From assembly GCF_001274635.1 (NCBI RefSeq), contig NZ_LBGV01000001.1:2480001-2544000 (forward strand): a stretch of 64,000 nucleotides of DNA, in the 5' to 3' direction. Below, piece by piece: positions 25,517-35,130 of the stretch. Source of the stretch: Persicobacter sp. CCB-QB2. Lineage in GTDB: Bacteria > Bacteroidota > Bacteroidia > Cytophagales > Cyclobacteriaceae. Both the position numbers and the translations under genes were made by a program. The notes under the pieces are model-generated. The model had not been told where the DNA came from, ran no database searches, and worked only from the letters and a program-made list of their open reading frames with translations. Position 1 is the first letter of the stretch; every line of letters begins with the position of its first letter.

Positions 25517-26330
25517 TAAAATTCTTCGCAATTCACTTTGCCGGCTCCCCTCACTTCCATAATGGTTTTTCCATAAGCTTTCTTGAATGCTTTGGACAAA
25601 TGAATACTATCCGTAAAATTCAGCTGCCAGGCCACCTCCTTTACGGATAAGTTCGTATGAATGGCTTTCATCTGCACGATTCTCAACTTCGCCCGCATGA
25701 TATATTCTGCCAAAGTTAGGCCTGTATGCTTTTTAAAATATTCGGAAAAATAGGTTTTCGAAATCCCGAAACGATCCGGTATCAAGGTTAATTTCAACTG
25801 GCCATTATCGTGAAGGTGAGCATTAATATACCGCAATATTTCCCAAAATTTTTCCTCTCGGTCATTCGCTGAATCTACATATTTTTTCTCAATACTCCGG
25901 GCCATCACATTCAAAACCGAGGCCAGTGCTCCGGATATAATCGCATCAGAAAAACCATCATTTTCAATGGCCTCCTGGTAAATAGACTTAATATTCTGAA
26001 TAATAAATTCGCGTTCCCATACTGTTGGGATAAAATCTCCCGGCACCTATTATAATTCGCTTCAATATAGGCAATTCGGTCAAACCACGCTTTGTAACCT
26101 GGCAGTACACCTTCCTTTAAAAAAATAATGATCGATGAACCAGACAAAGTAAAAACAACTGGGCTCCATTACCTTAAAAAAATGGTAATCCCTCGGGGGC
26201 AATAAAAATACATTCCCTTCCCGATAATCAAACTCACGCTCATTGATACATTGCCGCCCTCTTCCCCTTGCTACCTACACAATTTCAAAAAATTATGCTG
26301 ATGAGATCTTTTCTCTCAGCTGCTGAGTTC
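25516..26330 (-). pseudogene. AraC-family regulator, broken by frameshifts
   Basis: The C-terminal part (25516-26046) is intact and holds the AraC double HTH: FWEILRYINAHLHDN...ISKTYFSEYFKKHTGLTLAEYIMRAKL and VKEVAWQLNFTDSIHLSKAFKKAYGKT (in parts). The N-terminal cupin half is readable only by changing frame. GRQCINEREFDYREGNVFLLPPRDYHFFKVME lies in one frame, EGVLPGYKAWFDRIAYIEANYNRC in a second (from ~26115), then PGDFIPTVWEREFI in a third (~26045). A further shift or stop near 26285-26295 interrupts QHNFFEIV. At least two frameshifts make it non-functional unless the shifts are sequence errors. Confidence 0.8.
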
Positions 26331-26550
26331 CTCCCTGTGGATTTCAAATAACTACCCTGTTGATTCTCTAAGCATGGTATTTTTATTGGCTTATCCCCTG
26401 TAATTTAAGCAAAAGGAGTAAAAATCATCCGGATTACAAAGGGGCATTCTGGTAATCGATGGCATCTTATCTTTCCTATTCCATCAAACCTTTTTTCATA
26501 CCGCAGGCCTGACTAGGAGTTCACTTTGTGATCAACAATACACTGATAAA

Positions 26551-26864
26551 ATGAGCAATTAAAAATTAACTATTGTAGTGCGAATCCGAGTAAAAGGGGG
26601 CAAAGAGCATTTGTAAAGAAAGAGCTATTAAAATTAATTGAGGTGACCAGAGCTGAAAAAGCTTGTATCAATTACAACCTCCATCAGGACAATGAAAATC
26701 CGGATTTATTCCTCTTTTTTGAAAAATGGGAAAATAGGGAACTATGGCAGACGCATATGCAAAACGAACATCTTAAAAGATATATGGAAGTTACTGAAGG
26801 TGCCGTGGAAGAGTTTGTTTTGCATGAAATGATGCACATAGCACAGACAAAATCTTTACTTTAA
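26551..26864 (+). pseudogene. Antibiotic-biosynthesis-monooxygenase (ABM/YgiN-like) protein, broken
   Basis: The sequence reads MSN-stop-KLTIVVRIRVKGGKEHL, then a one-base frameshift near 26615, then KKELLKLIEVTRAEKACINYNLHQDNENPDLFLFFEKWENRELW...HLKRYMEVTEG. This is the short ferredoxin-like ABM fold with the conserved N-H pattern. Codon 4 is a stop and the frames do not join. It lies between the broken AraC gene and an intact SDR, suggesting a decaying inducible quinone/aldehyde detoxification locus (inference). Confidence 0.75.
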
Positions 26865-27270
26865 TAGGATGCTCAAATCCCAAATCCTTTTGGCGATGTT
26901 TAATTATTCGGCATTGGATATTTCCTCATCAAGGAAGACTGGCTTCCTACCGGTTTTCCTCCTTCTAAAAAATTAGTGACTAAATATGAAGAAAAGCAGG
27001 TATCAGGGACAGCAGTCACGAACAAAGTGATGGAAATTCTGAAGATATGGGCTTATGAATCATCATTTTGAGGCCTTCCATACAAACAGCCCTTGATTTC
27101 AGGAATAATCGGGACAATGATCCCTCATTGAAAAAAATGACTTGGCAGCAGCGATCACGGTTTTATTGAAGTCAAAAGTGAATAGGCTAAGCAAAATTTA
27201 AGGACAACCGAATACTTTATGAAAGATATTTGGTTATGTTTTTAATCAATACCTAAAAGGTGAAAAATTA
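26865..27270. other. Gap with possible gene remnant
   Basis: A plus-strand stretch around 26910-27074 reads GIGYFLIKEDWLPTGFPPSKKLVTKYEEKQV... in one frame without a start, possibly the end of a decayed gene. Not assigned to a family. Confidence 0.35.
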
Positions 27271-28092
27271 ATGAGCAAGACGATATTCATTACAGGAAGT
27301 ACAGATGGCATTGGTAAAATGACGGCGGAACAATTGGCCAAAAAAGGGCATGAAATAATTATTCACGGGCGCAATGACCAAAAAGTGCAGGCTACGGTTG
27401 AATCCATTAAAACGACTAGCGGAAATGAAAATATCCACGGTATTGTTGGAGATTTATCTGAATTTTCTACTATTCAAAACCTGATTTCAGATATCAAAAG
27501 TCGCTTTTCCAAAATAGATATTCTGATCAATAATGCCGGGGTTTTTAAGTCAATCAATCCGACCAATCACACGGGACAGGAATTACGCTTTATGGTAAAT
27601 TATCTGGCTCCATATGCTTTAACCTATGGCCTGATGCCCTTACTGAAAAACGGAGAAGATGCCCGAATTATTAACCTCAGTTCTGCCGCTCAGGCACCGG
27701 TATCGCTGAAGGCGCTGGAGGGAAAAAGCCATCTTTCCCAACAAGAAACTTATGCGCAAAGTAAATTAGCGCTGACCATGTGGAGTTTTTATCTGGCGCA
27801 ACAGGAACCGGAACTCAATATAATTGCCGTAAATCCTGGTTCTTTGTTGAATACCAGAATGGCACGGGAAGCTTATGGAACCTTCTGGTCCCCGGCAAAT
27901 AAAGGAGCCGACATCCTTTATCAGCTTGCGCTTTCTACGGAAGTGAATGGTGCCAGTGGTCAGTATTTTGATAATGATATGGGAAATTTCAATCGAGCGC
28001 ATGGAGATGCTTATGCCTCAGAAAAAATCCGATTGCTTATAGACAGTACTCAAAAAATCATCAAGGAGTATATTCCATCTCTTTCCTATTAG
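27271..28092 (+). CDS. Short-chain dehydrogenase/reductase (SDR)
   Basis: 273 aa Rossmann enzyme. Cofactor motif TGSTDGIG (residues ~8-15), then NNAG (ILINNAGVF), catalytic Ser in NLSSAAQ and the YAQSK motif (Tyr/Lys). HGRND after beta-2 has an Arg that usually favours NADP(H). Intact, in contrast to the broken regulator and monooxygenase upstream. Substrate not inferable. Confidence 0.9.
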   Translation: MSKTIFITGSTDGIGKMTAEQLAKKGHEIIIHGRNDQKVQATVESIKTTSGNENIHGIVGDLSEFSTIQNLISDIKSRFSKIDILINNAGVFKSINPTNHTGQELRFMVNYLAPYALTYGLMPLLKNGEDARIINLSSAAQAPVSLKALEGKSHLSQQETYAQSKLALTMWSFYLAQQEPELNIIAVNPGSLLNTRMAREAYGTFWSPANKGADILYQLALSTEVNGASGQYFDNDMGNFNRAHGDAYASEKIRLLIDSTQKIIKEYIPSLSY

Positions 28093-28100
28093 CAAGAATT

Positions 28101-28910
28101 TTACTGAATCTTTGGTTCAAGCAAAACATGTAAAACATGAACATAAGCATTCTGCCTCCCCGATAAATTGGCTTCATTAATTCTTAATAAATGATAAGCC
28201 CCCTGATGTTGAAAAAAATGCGTCATGCGATTGTCCACATGAAATAAATCTTTGGAGAAGTGATCAGAGTCAAAAATTACTTCTCCCTTATTTTCATTAC
28301 GGATGATGTACTTTGTGCCTCCTTTATCATCCATAATCTCCAGCTTGAAAGGGGATAAATATTGTCCCTTGTAGGTCCATGAGTCCTCACTTTTTCCTTT
28401 TTGCCATTTAATATATTGATGATGGCGGAAGGAAGATATCTGTTCTTCGTTTTTTATCACATTAAACAAGCCCAAATCCTCCAGCTCTGCTGCCGAAAAA
28501 CTCGCCAGAATTTCCCCTTTAATATTTTTCACCTTTAAACTCCCCTGCTCTAAACCCAACACCAGCCCTTTAAAAGCCTGCAACTGTTCATTCCCCAGGG
28601 TCTCCCGATATTCTGTTTCCTCAAACTTGACACTCACTTCCGGCTGCACCAAACCTCCTTTTTCATCCAAGGCCACCCAATTCTCCACCGAGCAATTTAA
28701 TATTGGCTTTGCCGGAGATTCGCCTGTGAAATTATTTTTAAACAGCAATAAAATTACAGCGACTACCTCCAGTATTAGCGCCGTAAAAATGCGCTTCCGG
28801 TACCATTCGTCCATTTTGGGCACCCAGCCCACAATGCTTAGCAAGCCAATAACGGCAGTCAGAAAAAAGATGACTAAAAATCCATATTGAAGAATAAGCA
28901 GGAACATCAC
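28101..28910 (-). CDS. Hypothetical membrane protein downstream of DUF4249
   Basis: 269 aa. Two N-terminal membrane helices (FLLILQYGFLVIFFLTAVIGLLSIVG and FTALILEVVAVILLLF) enclose a short loop. A ~200-residue soluble part follows, beta-rich with no known motif (CSVENWVALDEKGG...YIRNENKGEVIFDSDHFSKDLF). It lies 79 nt after the DUF4249 gene on the same strand and may be co-transcribed with the TonB receptor locus. Function unknown. Confidence 0.65.
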   Translation of the reverse strand: MMFLLILQYGFLVIFFLTAVIGLLSIVGWVPKMDEWYRKRIFTALILEVVAVILLLFKNNFTGESPAKPILNCSVENWVALDEKGGLVQPEVSVKFEETEYRETLGNEQLQAFKGLVLGLEQGSLKVKNIKGEILASFSAAELEDLGLFNVIKNEEQISSFRHHQYIKWQKGKSEDSWTYKGQYLSPFKLEIMDDKGGTKYIIRNENKGEVIFDSDHFSKDLFHVDNRMTHFFQHQGAYHLLRINEANLSGRQNAYVHVLHVLLEPKIQ

Positions 28911-28989
28911 AATTGGTTAAATCAATATCAAAAAACTTCACTAATGTAGTAATAATATTCATAAGCTCCATTTCCTGAATCACTTCTCA

Positions 28990-29940
28990 TTATTCCCAAT
29001 AATCAGGTCCCCAGTAGTCCGGTTCTTCAGGATATTCCGGGGCTTCAGGAAGATTTTCAATTTCATAAATATCAATGACCGATCCTGTGAGAATTCCCGC
29101 CCCGCCCGGTATATTCGAATAAACATTCACAGGCTCTGCCAGGATATTATCTTTAGAGAAACTATAATTACGGAAAGACAAATCATAACGATAATGCGCT
29201 TCAGTGGTGGTGCGCAAAGCCAGATGGGTTTCTTCCTTAAAATGAGCCCCGGAGATCAATTGTTTAATCTCCAGGGTCACGATATCCTCCTCCCACATTT
29301 CCCGGGAAAAAACCGTGGCATGGTCCCGGTAGTCGTCCACTCCAAACTCAAAGCCTGCCTGCCAATAAGCCGCCTTTGTCGTATATTTTCTTCTGGAACA
29401 AAATGGGATTTCCCAATCTAGCTTTTCATCGGAACTCAAATTATGAAGAATTATTTCAAAATAAGCCGAGGTCTGGGGCAGCTGCATTTTAACGAAAAGG
29501 GAGCGCTCATTAGTTTCGGGAAATTCCTCTACCCATGCCCTTAAAACTTCCAGGTTCCGCTCCGGCAACTCAAAAGGAATACGCAAAGGCTTAAAACCCT
29601 CCGCTGACACCTCTGCCTCATACCTTTCGCCTTCCTTTAGCAAGCTTTCTTCCAAACCTAAAAAAGAATAATCATTATAATATCCATCGGAATGACACCG
29701 GTCGCCCATTGGCAATGCCTTGCCTTCATGAAATATCCGAACCTGCGGATTTTTCAAGTCCGGATAATCATTTTCCTGGGGGCGTTTAGATCCACTCACA
29801 TTGATGACAAAAGGGTCACGATCCGACAAAACCCCGTTCACCACCAAAAGTGGCTCCATGGAGGAAATATCAATATGAATGACGGATTCACAGGCGACCA
29901 TCATCACAGCCCCAAGTATAAAAAACAATATCTTTTTCAT
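28990..29940 (-). CDS. DUF4249 lipoprotein, partner of TonB receptor
   Basis: 316 aa. Lipoprotein signal MKKILFFILGAVMMVAC (Cys17). The domain begins VIHIDISSMEPLLVVNGVLSDRDPFVINVSGSK, the DUF4249 hallmark, and continues as a beta-rich extracellular protein. Such proteins are surface lipoproteins encoded next to a TonB-dependent receptor, here only 2 nt downstream of it. They are thought to be analogous to SusD-like partners, though the ligand is unknown. The C-terminus is acidic and tyrosine/tryptophan-rich (PEYPEEPDYWGPDYWE). Confidence 0.88.
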   Translation of the reverse strand: MKKILFFILGAVMMVACESVIHIDISSMEPLLVVNGVLSDRDPFVINVSGSKRPQENDYPDLKNPQVRIFHEGKALPMGDRCHSDGYYNDYSFLGLEESLLKEGERYEAEVSAEGFKPLRIPFELPERNLEVLRAWVEEFPETNERSLFVKMQLPQTSAYFEIILHNLSSDEKLDWEIPFCSRRKYTTKAAYWQAGFEFGVDDYRDHATVFSREMWEEDIVTLEIKQLISGAHFKEETHLALRTTTEAHYRYDLSFRNYSFSKDNILAEPVNVYSNIPGGAGILTGSVIDIYEIENLPEAPEYPEEPDYWGPDYWE

Positions 29941-29942
29941 GA

Positions 29943-32255
29943 TCAGAACTTAAAGTTATAGGAAATGGACGGAATGATTGGAAAAAGAGTCACGGCATCA
30001 TATCCACCGGACCAGCTACTGTAAAAAGGGTCCACGAAAAATACATTTTTCCTATTGTAAACATTATAGACAGAGATCACCCAGGAGCGCTCTCCCCACC
30101 TCTTCTGTTTGGTATGAGTCAAGGATAAATCCATTCGGTGGTAAGCCGGCATCCTAAAACTGTTTCTACCCCCATATTCATTTATTTCACCACCGTAACC
30201 GGCATCTGCCGGAGGTTGCAACTGCCGAACGGGCAATGAAATCGCATTGCCGGTACCATAAACAAAGGTCCCGCTCAGGCTCCATTTCTTCCCCAGCTCA
30301 TGATTTACCACCAGGGAAATATCGTGCCTGCGGTCATATTTATAAGGAAAAGCATCTCCGAGATTAATATCATCAAACTGCCGCATAGATTTGGACCAGG
30401 TATAGCCCAACCAGCCTGTCGTTTTTCCTACCTTCTTCTGAATTAAAAGCTCTAAACCGTAACTCCAAGCCTGACCGGAGGTCACTAAATCTTCCCAATT
30501 GCCATTAAAATTAAAAAAAGAAGCGCCCTCTCTGTACTCCACCACATTGTTCATTTTTTTATAATATCCTTCCAGAGAATATTCAAGCTTTCCCTTGGAA
30601 AAGGCGGTACCCAAGGCCCATTGGTGCCCCTCCTGTGGCTTTACCCGCTGGGTAACCGGCACCCACAAATCAGTAGGCAGGCCAAATGCTGAAGAGGTTA
30701 ATAAATGAAGATTTTGATTCATTTGCGCATAGGAAGCCTTCCAGGACCAATCACGATTCACCAAATAGCGCACAGAGACACGGGGCTGAATACTTGGGTA
30801 CCAATGATCCTGTACATAATTGAAGGTGGCGTTTACTCCAATATTTGCTGAAAATCGCTCATGAATCTTCCATTCGTCTTCCACATAAGCCGTATATTCC
30901 ATGGAATTGACCTGATCACTGCCCTTAATATTAATTTCAGCAAGATCCTCATCCCCATCCAGATCAAACACGCCCGGACGAAACCGATGAAAGACAGACT
31001 GCATCCCAAAGCGGATGTAATGCTGAGGGGAAGGAATAAAATCAAAATCATATCGTAAAGTATAATCCTGAATTCCGGATAAATAAACCAAATTCATTTC
31101 TTGCTCTTCCCCACCATAACGGTCTTTGAGGAAAAAGCCCACCCGGAATTGATAGTCACTGACATTAAAAGATAAATTACTAAACAATCGATCATTGAAC
31201 AGGTGATTCCAGCGCACCGTCCCTAAAACATTTCCCCAATAAAGTCCTAGATCAAAATCTTCATAGTCTGATTTCGTCCCTCCAAATCCTTTATCACGAC
31301 CAAAATAACCGGAAAAGTAAAGTCGATCTTTATCGCCCAGTTTAAAATTAAACTTCGCATTGGTATCGTAGAAATAATAACCCGCCTTATTATTCTTAGG
31401 CATAAAAGGTCTGGCAACCAGATCCAAATAAGTTCTCCGACCGGAAATAATAAAACTGGATTGTTCTTTTTTGAGCGGGCCTTCCAAAGAGAATTTGGAG
31501 GAGATCAAGCCTACCGCTCCGGCTCCCTGAAACTCCTGGTCATTCCCTTCTTTCATTTTCACATCAATCACCGAAGAAATCCGACCTCCGTATCTTGCCG
31601 GAAAACCGCCTTTAATCAGGTCCACCTTATTGATCGCATCAGCATTGAAAACGCTGAAAAAGCCCAGCAAGTGAGAGGCATTATACAACGGAACACCATC
31701 CAGCAATATCAGATTCTGGTCCGGCCCGCCGCCCCGAACATACAATCCCGAAGTCCCCTCCGTTCCGGATTGCACCCCGGGTAACAACTGAATCACTTTT
31801 AAAACATCCACCTCTCCGAAAAGCGCCGGCACCTGTTTGATATCCGCCAATGGTAATTCAATCGTACTCATTTGTACCTGACTGGGTAAATCTTCCCTTG
31901 GTGCTTCCACCGTTATCTCTTTCAATAATAAATCGCTGGATAGCCTTAAATTTAGGCGTTTACTTTCATTCGCAAGAAATTGCCTACGCTCATTCTGATA
32001 GCCCACATAGGAGAAATACAGATCTACAGAGTCAGGAGCGATGGTCAGGCTGTAAAAGCCATAGGCGTTCGTTACGGCGCCTTTTCCTGATTTCTGATCG
32101 TAGACGGAAGCCCCAATCAAATGTTCCCCGGTACGGGCATCTGACAGGTAACCACTAATCGTAATTTTAGATTGCGCAAAAACTCCCTTAAAAAGGATAA
32201 AAAACGCAATAATAAAAACAAAAGAAAATCGAGCTATTAGAGGTGGTCTTAACAT
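29943..32255 (-). CDS. TonB-dependent outer-membrane receptor
   Basis: 770 aa. Signal peptide, then a carboxypeptidase-D-regulatory-like domain (~30-110; ITISGYLSDARTGEHLIGASVYD...NAYGFYSLTIAPD), plug (~125-250; VLKVIQLLPGVQSGTEGTSGLYVRGGGPDQNLILLDGVPLYN in parts) and a C-terminal beta-barrel ending in the aromatic SISYNFKF. It imports a large substrate using TonB energy. The operon partner is the DUF4249 lipoprotein. Length and architecture are usual for this subfamily, shorter than SusC proteins. Confidence 0.92.
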   Translation of the reverse strand: MLRPPLIARFSFVFIIAFFILFKGVFAQSKITISGYLSDARTGEHLIGASVYDQKSGKGAVTNAYGFYSLTIAPDSVDLYFSYVGYQNERRQFLANESKRLNLRLSSDLLLKEITVEAPREDLPSQVQMSTIELPLADIKQVPALFGEVDVLKVIQLLPGVQSGTEGTSGLYVRGGGPDQNLILLDGVPLYNASHLLGFFSVFNADAINKVDLIKGGFPARYGGRISSVIDVKMKEGNDQEFQGAGAVGLISSKFSLEGPLKKEQSSFIISGRRTYLDLVARPFMPKNNKAGYYFYDTNAKFNFKLGDKDRLYFSGYFGRDKGFGGTKSDYEDFDLGLYWGNVLGTVRWNHLFNDRLFSNLSFNVSDYQFRVGFFLKDRYGGEEQEMNLVYLSGIQDYTLRYDFDFIPSPQHYIRFGMQSVFHRFRPGVFDLDGDEDLAEINIKGSDQVNSMEYTAYVEDEWKIHERFSANIGVNATFNYVQDHWYPSIQPRVSVRYLVNRDWSWKASYAQMNQNLHLLTSSAFGLPTDLWVPVTQRVKPQEGHQWALGTAFSKGKLEYSLEGYYKKMNNVVEYREGASFFNFNGNWEDLVTSGQAWSYGLELLIQKKVGKTTGWLGYTWSKSMRQFDDINLGDAFPYKYDRRHDISLVVNHELGKKWSLSGTFVYGTGNAISLPVRQLQPPADAGYGGEINEYGGRNSFRMPAYHRMDLSLTHTKQKRWGERSWVISVYNVYNRKNVFFVDPFYSSWSGGYDAVTLFPIIPSISYNFKF

Positions 32256-32456
32256 TATAAATTGCAGTAGGTAGATAGGAATCCCTGCTAAAATAACTCA
32301 AAATAACATAAATAATACCATCAAAAATATAGTTTAACTAAAATTAACGACCAATACGCAATAAATGCTATTCCAAACAAAAGACATTGAAACCACTATA
32401 ACAAAACCAATACAAGGCTTAAGATTATAAAAAACATAATCAACCGGTTAAAACAA

Positions 32457-32488
32457 AAAATCCCCACTTGGTTAAAGTGAGGATTCTT
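32457..32488 (-). terminator. Terminator-like hairpin upstream of the TonB receptor
   Basis: AATCC-CACTT/AAGTG-GGATT stem with a T run on the minus strand. It would end a transcript arriving from the right, where now only a repeat and an IS are found. Confidence 0.55.
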
Positions 32489-32550
32489 ATGAAAAGTATT
32501 TTTAAAATTCTAATCGAGAATTAGACTATTGCAGAAGTGATCCAGTATTA

Positions 32551-32767
32551 ACCCGAATTATTCACCGCTAAATTCAGTAACTTAAATTAACTGATTCACT
32601 ATCCAATCATTACATTCACGCCTACAGTTTTTTTATAGCCCAAATTCGGGCAAGCTTGTTTTCTCCTCATTCATCTCCTTCGTTGGAAAAAAATCGAAAT
32701 AGGAGACTATCCCTTCATTTTTCCAGCCTTGCAGCTAAAAGAGGATTGAAGCATGAATCATCCGGGT
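32551..32767 (-). repeat. MITE-like element, copy I
   Basis: Left terminus ACCCGAATTATTCACCG, right terminus TGAATCATCCGGGT: the clearest pair of inverted ends. Left flank TTA/TAA; right flank CAA (one mismatch). Confidence 0.85.
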
Positions 32768-33044
32768 CAAAAAGCATCACCATCATTTAGAACATTGCTG
32801 CCATTACCCCTATTACTTCAAATCTATAGCCAGAGGGACTAAATTAAACCGAATATGGCACCACCAGATGCTCTACCTTAAGAGCATGTTTAGAAGCGCA
32901 CCACAGGCTGCAAATTCGAATTATTGAAAACGATTTTGGATAATTTCTCCACAATAGCGCTGCTATTCGCTCAAAATAATCGGGTATCGTTTCTGCAATA
33001 ATCAAATTTTCCCTTCGAATTTCGGTTTTTGAACGCACTCTTAA

Positions 33045-34935
33045 TTAGTGGCTGTAAGAAAATGAAACACAATATTTTAAAATATAACAGAAACAATATT
33101 GTTGTGCACTATTGGTATGGCTTGATTATTGGATATTTATCCTTTGATTGCTAAAATCTATCATTTTTGACAGAAGAAGACATTGAAGGTTATTTTACGA
33201 CAATTATTTGAAAATTAAGACATACAGAATTTAGCCTTTAGTAAATCTAGAGGCTTTATTCCATTCTAAAAGGCAGCTTCTTTAAGCGGCAGATATAATT
33301 TTTTTATATCGTGTTTTTTCCTTTTTAATTTTTATTTCATTTAATCGTTTTCCTATTTTATGCAAATTATATGCTGTAATTCCCAGGGCTACATAATTTC
33401 GAAATTGCTCAGGAGATCTATTTGGACACCTATCTAACCCTCTATTCTCCAATTCATTGATGTTAGATTCTATAGCAGAGTGCGCATTTTTTAATAATTT
33501 AAAGGGTTTACTCTTTTCTTCAGCCTCTTCCGTTTTATTTCGTTTACCTAGTTTAGGCATTATCAACTGCAAATCAGGGAAAACTTCCTGAATTAACGCT
33601 TTATTTTCTTTTGAAGAAAATCCTTTATCTGTACTCCAAGATGATACTAATTGATATTTTTCTAGTACTCGATCAATAATATCCATAATCGAATCTCTGT
33701 CTGATAAATTATCCCCAAGACAATGATCAACAATAAGCCCAAATTGATCTGTTGTGACAAATAACTTTTTCCCTATTTCAATTGGGGGGCGTTTCTTTCC
33801 CTTTTTTATCCATTCTGTGAAAGGAAGATAGAGGGAATAGACTTTTTCTGATGCTGGGATTTTCTCTTGGCCAATTATTCTTCGCTCCAACAAGTTTATA
33901 TGTTTTTCAAACATCAACTTAAACCACTCAACTTTAATAAGAACCAACAGTGTCTTTTGGTCAATAAGCAATGCCGGCATATCTTTTTCCCAAAAATCAG
34001 CAACCTTTTTGTATAGTGATTTTGCTTTATTCAAATATGCCTGGCAAGCTTCAATTTCATTTTTAGCTTTATTTTTCCCACCTGCTGAGGTAGCTCTCCC
34101 AAAAGATCTACAGAGTGATTTTAATTTACTTGATTCGCTTTTTACTTCTCTCCAACCTTTTACTTTATGCTGTTTTGCTATTTCACCGATCATATTTAGG
34201 CATTTGCGACCAGCTTCAAAAAGTAATACATAATCCGATGGAAAAGTCGTATTTGTTTCAACAACAAAACTATCTGTTTTTAAGGATAATGGATCCGAGT
34301 CTTTTTTTTTAAATATACCATGTCCAAATTCAACAATAACAGCATTAATTTTTTTTAGTGTTTCATCATCAACCAAGCTAACATTATCATAAATATTTTG
34401 AAAGGTATATTCATCCACTGATTCACCAGCAAGACCAAGATTAATTTGTTTTCCCAGCATCCTTCGAACCAAAACGTTATAATTTGCCAAATTTAGAAGA
34501 TCATCGTATGATAAATTCTGACACAATCGTAATTGAGCCAAAACAAAAACTTCCCATAATCCCATCCCTTTCCTTCCTGAAGTCTGACTAGTCCCAATGG
34601 CCTCTTGCAAAAGTTTTTCTATGCGAACACTAATTTCCTTATTCATGTAGATCGCTTGAAGAGCCCGTAATAAATTAACAATATGATCTCGTGTGTTGCT
34701 AGGAAATTGAACCTCACTTATAGGTATTGTGTTAATTTTGAGTTGTTGGGTGAATCCGCTGCGCATAGTTAAAAAAAGTATGAGTTTTGAGCCTTAAATG
34801 AGTGTTATCCGTGTATTACGATTAAATAAAAGCATTTTCTTTGACTTTTTCGAAAAAACTCATTTTCAATTATCACTAAAAATCGATGATATTAGGCCTA
34901 TATAAACGATTTTAGAGTTTTCGGACAAGCACTAA
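33045..34935. mobile_element. ISNCY-like insertion sequence, complete
   Basis: About 1.9 kb. Imperfect terminal inverted repeats: left TTAGTGGCTGTAAGAAAA, right complement TTAGTGCTTGTCCGAAAA. TTAA flanks both ends (33041-33044 and 34936-34939), compatible with a 4-bp target duplication. A single transposase gene fills it. The flanking DNA on both sides holds no recognisable gene. Confidence 0.75.
33282..34766 (-). CDS. DDE transposase, ISNCY (ISDol1-like) family
   Basis: 494 aa. The N-terminal region (RDHIVNLLRALQAIYMNKEISVRIEKLLQEAI, in parts) and GRKGMGLWEVFVLAQLRLCQNLSYDDLLNLAN match the helical front of this family. Acidic residues expected of the DDE core are TDSFVVETNTTFPSD, VTTDQFGLIVDH and the late helix SAIESNINELENRGLDRCP. 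The reading frame is complete, so the element may be active. Family assignment is from memory of the sequence pattern. Confidence 0.8.
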   Translation of the reverse strand: MRSGFTQQLKINTIPISEVQFPSNTRDHIVNLLRALQAIYMNKEISVRIEKLLQEAIGTSQTSGRKGMGLWEVFVLAQLRLCQNLSYDDLLNLANYNVLVRRMLGKQINLGLAGESVDEYTFQNIYDNVSLVDDETLKKINAVIVEFGHGIFKKKDSDPLSLKTDSFVVETNTTFPSDYVLLFEAGRKCLNMIGEIAKQHKVKGWREVKSESSKLKSLCRSFGRATSAGGKNKAKNEIEACQAYLNKAKSLYKKVADFWEKDMPALLIDQKTLLVLIKVEWFKLMFEKHINLLERRIIGQEKIPASEKVYSLYLPFTEWIKKGKKRPPIEIGKKLFVTTDQFGLIVDHCLGDNLSDRDSIMDIIDRVLEKYQLVSSWSTDKGFSSKENKALIQEVFPDLQLIMPKLGKRNKTEEAEEKSKPFKLLKNAHSAIESNINELENRGLDRCPNRSPEQFRNYVALGITAYNLHKIGKRLNEIKIKKEKTRYKKIISAA

Positions 34936-34939
34936 TTAA

Positions 34940-35079
34940 AGACAAACTGATTTGAAGGGTCTCTTCCAAATACCGGGCGAAAGCGGACCGAAGCATTCGA
35001 GAAGCTCGCACTACCTGAAGCTTTTCTCTGTGAAGAATACGGCCCTTTTCTATTTTTCAGGCTTGTAATATGATCCCAT
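34940..35079. other. Short gap between the IS and the Rnf operon terminator
   Basis: No gene recognised. Confidence 0.4.
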
Positions 35080-35113
35080 AAAAAATCCCCGACCACAATG
35101 GCAGGGGATTTTT
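35080..35113. terminator. Terminator of the PFOR-Rnf operon
   Basis: AAAAATCCCC / GGGGATTTTT hairpin about 18 nt after the rnfB stop; A/T runs on both sides. Confidence 0.85.
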
Positions 35114-35130
35114 CATTATGAAATTTTTGC

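Noticed and set aside
32844..33038. 64-residue frame left of the IS as an interrupted gene
   Set aside because: No continuation is seen on the right of the IS and no family is recognised.
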